Shown here piece after piece: positions 6,465-10,715 of a stretch of 10,715 nt of DNA. Positions within the stretch are counted from its first letter, which is position 1, and each line of letters starts with the position of its first letter. The notes under the pieces were generated by a model. The model was not told where the DNA came from, did not search any database, and worked only from the letters and a program-made list of their open reading frames with translations. The DNA is from Clostridiales bacterium. Lineage in GTDB: Bacteria; Bacillota; Clostridia; Oscillospirales; Oscillospiraceae. Made by a program: the position numbers and the translations under genes. The stretch spans positions 1 through 10,715 of the forward strand of contig JAAYFX010000104.1 of assembly GCA_012728025.1 (NCBI GenBank). The letters run 5' to 3'.

Positions 6465-7485
6465 TATTAAATCCCTGCTGCCTGAGGAAATATCCCAAGT
6501 GCTTTCCCAAATGTCCCAGCCGAAATACAGGGCGAAGCAAATATTTTCTTGGCTCCATAGGGGAGTTTCAAACTTTGAGGAAATGACAGACCTTCCAAAA
6601 AGCCTTAGGGAAGGACTGGATGAAAGGTTTTTTATAAGCTGTCCCAAGGCCATACGGAAGCAGGTTTCGGAGAGGGACGGTACTATAAAATATCTTTGGC
6701 GGCTGGCTGACGGCAATTGCATCGAAACGGTTGTCATGAGCTATAAGCATGGAAACACCGTTTGCATATCCTCTCAGGTGGGCTGCCGTCAGGGCTGTGC
6801 CTTTTGTGCCTCTGCCATAGGGGGGCTTGTTCGGGATTTAAGCCCTTCGGAAATGCTGGACGAGGTTTTGTTCTCCCAGCTGGACTCCGGCATGAAAATA
6901 ACAAATATCGTCCTTATGGGTATTGGTGAGCCTTTAGATAACTTTGACAATGTAATCCGCTTTCTGGAGCTTGTAAATCATCCTCATGGCCTTAACATAG
7001 GTATGCGCCATATTTCTCTATCCACCTGCGGTTTAACAGAAAAATTTGACAAACTGGCTGAACTTAATTTACAATTGACACTGTCTATATCCCTACACGC
7101 TCCTGATGACGAGACGAGAAGCCGTCTTATGCCCGCAAACAGGGGCAGGGGAGTAGATGAGCTTGTTTCTGCCTGCCGCTCGTATTTTGAGCGCACGGGA
7201 AGAAGAATTTCCTTTGAATACGCTATGATAAGCGGTGTAAACGACAGTCCGGAGCAAGCAAGACTTCTGGCTGAAAGGGCAAAAGATGCCTTTGCTCACG
7301 TTAACCTTATCCCTTTAAACAAGGTTGAGGAGCGCAGCTTTTTACCCTCAAGCCCTAATGACCTTAAACAATTTGTGAAAATTCTGGAGGATAAAGGCGT
7401 AAATGTTACTGTCAGGCGCAGCTTAGGCGGTGATGTGAATGCCTCCTGCGGACAGCTAAGACGAACGGCGGCAAAGGAAGGCTAA
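6454..7485 (+). CDS. rlmN: Dual-specificity RNA methyltransferase RlmN (radical SAM)
   Basis: Adds a methyl group to C2 of A2503 in 23S rRNA and of A37 in some tRNAs, by radical SAM chemistry, supporting accurate translation. The 343-residue product is family length. The iron-sulfur motif CxxxCxxC is Cys111, Cys115 and Cys118 in GCRQGCAFCAS. Cys332 in DVNASCGQLR is the methyl-carrying cysteine and Cys104, seven residues before Cys111, matches the resolving cysteine of E. coli RlmN. GIGEPLDN at 156-163 and SISLHAPDDETRSRLMP at 211-227 are further signatures; the presence of these rather than Cfr-specific features and the operon context favour RlmN over the resistance enzyme Cfr. The start lies within the end of rsmB, with GAGGA six bases upstream, so translation is probably coupled. 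Confidence 0.98.
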   Translation: MKTDIKSLLPEEISQVLSQMSQPKYRAKQIFSWLHRGVSNFEEMTDLPKSLREGLDERFFISCPKAIRKQVSERDGTIKYLWRLADGNCIETVVMSYKHGNTVCISSQVGCRQGCAFCASAIGGLVRDLSPSEMLDEVLFSQLDSGMKITNIVLMGIGEPLDNFDNVIRFLELVNHPHGLNIGMRHISLSTCGLTEKFDKLAELNLQLTLSISLHAPDDETRSRLMPANRGRGVDELVSACRSYFERTGRRISFEYAMISGVNDSPEQARLLAERAKDAFAHVNLIPLNKVEERSFLPSSPNDLKQFVKILEDKGVNVTVRRSLGGDVNASCGQLRRTAAKEG

Positions 7486-7496
7486 AGCCTTTGCCG
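7469..7496 (+). promoter_or_regulatory. Hairpin at the rlmN-prpC junction
   Basis: CGGCAAAGG (7469-7477) and CCTTTGCCG (7488-7496) form a perfect 9-bp stem with a 10-base loop that contains the rlmN stop codon (TAA 7483-7485). An alternative inner stem, AGGCT (7479-7483) with AGCCT (7486-7490), competes with it. Only four bases separate the stem from the prpC ribosome-binding site. No T-run follows, so a full intrinsic terminator is unlikely; an attenuation, RNA-processing or stability role is possible. Confidence 0.4.
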
Positions 7497-7500
7497 ATTT

Positions 7501-7505
7501 GGAGG
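7501..7505 (+). promoter_or_regulatory. prpC ribosome-binding site that decides the start
   Basis: GGAGG at 7501-7505 sits five bases before ATG 7511. An in-frame TTG at 7499-7501 overlaps this site and has none of its own upstream, so the ATG is the likely start. The protein from ATG begins MKAYTISDIGKVRAENQD, as PrpC-type phosphatases normally do. Confidence 0.85.
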
Positions 7506-7510
7506 AGCAA

Positions 7511-8245
7511 ATGAAAGCCTACACCATAAGCGACATTGGTAAGGTGAGAGCTGAAAATCAGGACTGTGTGCGCTTTGTTCAAAACACACTGCCTTCATTT
7601 TCTGTTCTTGCACTTTGCGACGGCATGGGCGGGGCAAAGGCCGGCGGCCTTGCCAGTGAAATCGCCATGAATGCTTTTATTTCCAGAATCACCGATTCTA
7701 TAACAGAAAAAAAATCAAAGGCAGCCCTTAAGAATATTCTCACAGATGCGGTTGAATACGCAAATCAATGCGTTTTTGAAAGGGGCAGTCTGGATTCTAG
7801 CTGTGCAGGCATGGGAACAACTCTTGTGGCGGCCTTTTTAAAGGGCAGGCAGTGCCTTGTGGTGAATGTGGGCGACAGCAGGGCCTACCTTATCTCCGGC
7901 GGCGCTATCTCCCAGATAAGTGTTGACCATTCTTTTGTGGAGGACATGGTTAAAAGAGGCAGTATAACCCGTGAGCAGGCCAGAAATCATCCCAGAAGAA
8001 ATGTTATAACTCGTGCTCTCGGTGCTGAGAGCACAGTGGAATGTGACTTTTTTACACCGGAGTTTAAGAAAAATGATTTACTTCTGCTATGCTCGGACGG
8101 TCTTAGCAACACAGTTTCCGACTCTGAAATACTTGAAATTGCCGAAAAACACAAAAGCTTAGATGACATCGGCAGGGAGCTTTTAGACCTTGCCCTTTTA
8201 AGAGGCGCACCCGACAATGTTACCTTAGGGATTTTGCGCAAATAG
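7511..8245 (+). CDS. prpC: PP2C-family Ser/Thr protein phosphatase (PrpC/Stp)
   Basis: Manganese- or magnesium-dependent phosphatase that removes phosphate from Ser/Thr of proteins modified by the adjacent kinase PrkC, and from PrkC itself. From ATG 7511 the protein is 244 residues, typical for the family and without a membrane segment, so cytosolic. The metal-binding and catalytic motifs are all present: ENQD with Asp18, CDGMGG with Asp37 and Gly38, GDSR at 121-124, DHS at 139-141, SDG with Asp196, and GAPDNVT with Asp235-Asn236. RNVITRALG at 163-171 is a further family signature. It follows rlmN by 25 bp and precedes prkC by 65 bp, the conserved phosphatase-kinase pairing of Firmicutes. No damage is seen. 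Confidence 0.97.
   Translation: MKAYTISDIGKVRAENQDCVRFVQNTLPSFSVLALCDGMGGAKAGGLASEIAMNAFISRITDSITEKKSKAALKNILTDAVEYANQCVFERGSLDSSCAGMGTTLVAAFLKGRQCLVVNVGDSRAYLISGGAISQISVDHSFVEDMVKRGSITREQARNHPRRNVITRALGAESTVECDFFTPEFKKNDLLLLCSDGLSNTVSDSEILEIAEKHKSLDDIGRELLDLALLRGAPDNVTLGILRK
8013..8034. repeat. 8-bp inverted repeat inside prpC
   Basis: GTGCTCTC (8013-8020) and GAGAGCAC (8027-8034) flank the 6-base loop GGTGCT, in the codons for the conserved Thr-Arg-Ala-Leu-Gly-Ala segment. It could form a local mRNA hairpin. It overlaps a conserved protein motif, which is a simpler explanation for much of the sequence. Confidence 0.25.
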
Positions 8246-8310
8246 CCATTTTCTATTTTTAATTATCGGCTTATTTACTATTTAACCTCATTTTACATGG
8301 AGGCAACGCA

Positions 8311-10140
8311 ATGGATAACAGTATGGAACGCTATCTGGGCAAGGTATTGGACAACAGGTATGAAATACTTGAGGTTTTAGGCTCAGGCGGCATGGCAGTG
8401 GTTTACAGGGCCTTATGCAACAGGCTAAACCGCTATGTCGCTGTGAAGATATTGAAGGATGAATTTGCAAGGGATGTGGACTTCCGTGAACATTTTAAGG
8501 CGGAATCCCATGCGGTTGCAATGCTTTCCCATCCTAATATAGTTGCTGTCTACGATTTCAGCAGGGAATCGGACATTCAGTATATCGTCATGGAAATGCT
8601 TGAGGGCATTACCCTTAAGCAATATATGCAAAAAAAAGGCTCTTTAAGCTGGAAGGAAGCCCTTCATTTTTCAGCACAAATATCAAAGGCCCTGAGCCAT
8701 GCCCATGGAAAGGGAGTAGTTCACAGGGACATAAAGCCCCATAATATAATGGTGGTTAAAGACGGCAGCATAAAGGTTGCCGATTTTGGCATTGCCCATC
8801 TCCAGAGTGAAAGTGCCGCCTCCGGCGAAACTATGGGCTCTGTCCATTACATATCCCCCGAGCAGGCTCGGGGTGACGCTGTGGACGCTCGGGCTGACTT
8901 ATATTCTCTTGGTATTGTGATGTATGAAATGCTAACAGGCCAGCTTCCCTATGAAGGAGAAACCGTTGAGTCTATTGCTCTTTTGCATATGGGCTCCTCG
9001 CCTGTGCCGCCCCGAAGCATAAATCCGGATATTCCTGTTAGACTTGAGGAAATAACCCTTAAGGCAATGACGGCGGATATAGATGCTCGGTATCAATCTG
9101 CGGATGAACTTTTGGAGGACCTTGAAGCCTTTCGAAAGGAACAGGCTTTATCTGTGTCGGAGCTTCCCATAAACGAAGAACTGGCGGCGAGACTTTTAGA
9201 CTCTGATTCCATAAGGGTACGTCCCATGAAGCGGACAGGGGAGCTGTCTGAAAAAAGCTATGCAAGGCGCAAGGTGCGCTCCCGCAAGGTCAGCACCTTT
9301 TCCGGCTTTGCTCTTATCACTATTTTTCTCCTTGCGATTGTTGCCTTTCTCTGGGACTTTTTCATAAAAGATATGTTTGTTGATTCCCAGCGGATAATTA
9401 TTCAAAACTTTGTAGGCGAAAATAGCAACGAGATTATAAATAGTAAAGCCTATGAAGATATATATAATTTCCGAGTGTTTTACACCATAGACCCAGACTA
9501 TCCGGAGGGAGTTGTAATCTCCCAGAAACCCGAGGCAGGGCGCAGCATTATGCTTACAGGCGACGGCATTGACCTTGAGCTTACAGTTAGCACAGGCATT
9601 CTTATGACTAAAATACCCGACCTTATAAACCACGAATATAGGGAAGCGGCCATAGCCTTGGAAAAGTTGGGCTTTCTGGTGGAAAAAGAAATTGTTGCCT
9701 CGGAAAGCATTACAGAAGGCTATGTGGTCAGCACAAAGCCAGCAGCGGGAGAGGAGCTTCCCGCCGGCTCAACTGTGTATTTATCCGTTAGCGGCGGGCC
9801 TGAACTGCTTGAGGTCACAATGCCCAGCTTTATCGGAAAAACCAAGGATGCGGCAATAACCGCCATATCTCAGGCTAGGCTTGATTTGGGCAGCATAAGC
9901 GAGGTTGAAAGCGATTTTCCCAAGGGTACCATCTTCTGGCAGAACATAGAAGCAGGCGAAAAGGTACCTCAAGGCACTGTGATTTACCTTAAAATGTCTG
10001 GCGGGCCAAAGGAAACCGTAGCTCCCGAAACCCCAGCTCCACCAGAGGAGCTTACGCCCCCTGTGGAAAGCTCGCCACCTAGTCAGCCGGTGGAGACTCC
10101 TCCCCCTGATTCGTCACCGGTTTCCGGAGAGGGCACATAA
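8311..10140 (+). CDS. prkC: PASTA-domain Ser/Thr protein kinase (PrkC/StkP type)
   Basis: Membrane kinase that senses muropeptides or lipid II outside the cell and phosphorylates cytosolic proteins involved in wall synthesis, division and translation. The 609 residues divide into a Hanks-type kinase domain (about 17-277), a basic juxtamembrane stretch, one transmembrane helix (about 331-350, FALITIFLLAIVAFLW), three PASTA repeats (about 358-428, 431-497, 500-566) and a proline-rich tail (570-609). Catalytic features are the glycine loop GSGGMAVVY at 24-32, Lys46, Glu65, HRDIKPHN at 138-145, DFG at 158-160 and SPEQ at 182-185. The activation loop (161-175) is short and has one threonine, Thr174. 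The first PASTA repeat is divergent. The ATG at 8311 follows TGGAGG; Met5 is a poorer alternative start. The gene is paired with the phosphatase upstream and abuts rsgA. Confidence 0.98.
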   Translation: MDNSMERYLGKVLDNRYEILEVLGSGGMAVVYRALCNRLNRYVAVKILKDEFARDVDFREHFKAESHAVAMLSHPNIVAVYDFSRESDIQYIVMEMLEGITLKQYMQKKGSLSWKEALHFSAQISKALSHAHGKGVVHRDIKPHNIMVVKDGSIKVADFGIAHLQSESAASGETMGSVHYISPEQARGDAVDARADLYSLGIVMYEMLTGQLPYEGETVESIALLHMGSSPVPPRSINPDIPVRLEEITLKAMTADIDARYQSADELLEDLEAFRKEQALSVSELPINEELAARLLDSDSIRVRPMKRTGELSEKSYARRKVRSRKVSTFSGFALITIFLLAIVAFLWDFFIKDMFVDSQRIIIQNFVGENSNEIINSKAYEDIYNFRVFYTIDPDYPEGVVISQKPEAGRSIMLTGDGIDLELTVSTGILMTKIPDLINHEYREAAIALEKLGFLVEKEIVASESITEGYVVSTKPAAGEELPAGSTVYLSVSGGPELLEVTMPSFIGKTKDAAITAISQARLDLGSISEVESDFPKGTIFWQNIEAGEKVPQGTVIYLKMSGGPKETVAPETPAPPEELTPPVESSPPSQPVETPPPDSSPVSGEGT

Positions 10141-10715
10141 ATGGAAACTGCTGTTATTACAAAGGCTTTAAGTGGATTTTACTATGTTAGGGATGGGGAC
10201 ACCCTTGTGGAATGCCGTGCCCGTGGCCGCTTCAGGCTGGAGAAAACAAGTCCATTGGTGGGCGATTATGTCACTTATTCTCTTGACTCTAACGGCAAGG
10301 GGATGATAGATAGCATCCTGCCCCGTAAAAACAGCTTTTCCCGTCCGGCTGTTGCAAATATAGACTGCATGGTTTTGCTTATTTCCGCTGTAAACCCTGT
10401 TACCGAGCCTTTTGTTGCCGATAGAGTGATTGCTGCTTTCCAGCAGGCTGGCTGTGAAATTATAATTTGTGTTAACAAATCAGACCTTGACTCTGGGGAT
10501 AAGCTTTATGAAATATACAGCAAAACAAATTATAAAATCATACGCACAAGCGCCAACAGCGGAGAGGGAATTGACGAATTGCGGCGGGCGATTTCGGGAA
10601 AACTCTGTGTTTTTACAGGAAACTCCGGCGTGGGTAAGTCAAGCCTTATAAACCGCCTATCTCCCGACTTTTCAATAAAGGTTGGAGAGGTCAGCGAAAA
10701 GCTTGGCAGGGGAAG
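10141..10715 (+). CDS. rsgA: Ribosome small subunit-dependent GTPase RsgA, 5' part
   Basis: Circularly permuted GTPase that tests late 30S subunit maturation and is released on GTP hydrolysis. The window cuts the gene after 191 codons; the full protein is usually about 290-300 residues, so the G3 region end and the C-terminal zinc-binding domain lie outside. Seen are an OB-fold N-terminal domain (to about residue 60), the RKNSFSRPAVANID signature at 62-75, G4 NKSD at 112-115, a TSA G5 at 136-138, then G1 GNSGVGKSSLIN at 160-171 and the start of EVSEKLGRG. G4 before G1 is the permuted order diagnostic of this family. The ATG directly follows the prkC TAA, with GGAGAGGG (about 10126-10133) upstream, so translation is likely coupled. 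In other Firmicutes RsgA (CpgA) is a PrkC substrate, which fits this context. Confidence 0.97.
   Translation, partial: METAVITKALSGFYYVRDGDTLVECRARGRFRLEKTSPLVGDYVTYSLDSNGKGMIDSILPRKNSFSRPAVANIDCMVLLISAVNPVTEPFVADRVIAAFQQAGCEIIICVNKSDLDSGDKLYEIYSKTNYKIIRTSANSGEGIDELRRAISGKLCVFTGNSGVGKSSLINRLSPDFSIKVGEVSEKLGRG

Noticed and set aside
6216..6737. 173-codon open frame on the minus strand across the rsmB-rlmN junction
   Set aside because: It lies opposite two well-supported genes and shows no family motif.
6454..7485. Cfr-type antibiotic-resistance methyltransferase
   Set aside because: The gene sits in the conserved core operon, has RlmN length and motifs, and has no sign of transfer.
7499..7510. 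TTG at 7499 as prpC start
   Set aside because: It overlaps the Shine-Dalgarno GGAGG that properly serves ATG 7511, and the four extra residues are not part of the family N-terminus.
8246..8310. Promoter in the AT-rich gap before prkC
   Set aside because: The 65-bp gap is AT-rich and contains TATTTA and TACTAT-like words, but no convincing -35 box at proper spacing. I cannot support a promoter.
9196..9633. 145-codon open frame on the minus strand opposite prkC
   Set aside because: It is antisense to the transmembrane and first PASTA region and its hydrophobic, Lys/Asn-rich look follows from that strand.
1..10715. Novel system, mobile element, CRISPR array or RNA gene
   Set aside because: All coding space is taken by known core genes in their conserved order; no direct-repeat array, transposase, integrase, tRNA-like or rRNA-like sequence was seen.

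Overview
The window is one continuous run of plus-strand housekeeping genes: remA(partial) - gmk - rpoZ - priA - def - fmt - rsmB - rlmN - prpC - prkC - rsgA(partial). This is essentially the B. subtilis remA/gmk-to-rsgA block, so the DNA is from the Bacillota. Moderate base composition, strong Shine-Dalgarno sites, RemA, and the PASTA kinase with its PP2C partner suggest Clostridia, perhaps an Oscillospirales-like gut or environmental lineage. I cannot name the genus.

Layout. Bases 1-236 hold the 3' part of remA, overlapping gmk (229-834). gmk is stop-start coupled to rpoZ. After 50 bp comes priA (1115-3571), then def (3626-4126), fmt (4187-5107), rsmB (5128-6464, broken by an apparent -1 frameshift at a CCCC run near 5657-5660), rlmN (6454-7485, overlapping rsmB), prpC (7511-8245, ATG preferred over an upstream TTG), prkC (8311-10140), and rsgA from 10141 past the window end. 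No gap exceeds about 65 bp, no intrinsic terminator is visible and nothing real is on the minus strand, so it reads as one transcription unit or a few overlapping ones.

The genes belong together functionally. gmk supplies GDP/GTP precursors and rpoZ a polymerase subunit; priA restarts replication. def and fmt form the N-formyl-Met cycle. rsmB, rlmN and rsgA modify or mature the ribosome. prpC/prkC are a Ser/Thr phosphatase-kinase pair that reports on the cell wall, and RsgA is a known target of such kinases in other Firmicutes.

I found no mobile element, CRISPR array, RNA gene or novel system; this is a core region. Points worth a second look are the rsmB frameshift, the absence of coaBC between rpoZ and priA, a Thr-poor PrkC activation loop with a Pro-rich extracellular tail, and several long inverted repeats inside or between genes.
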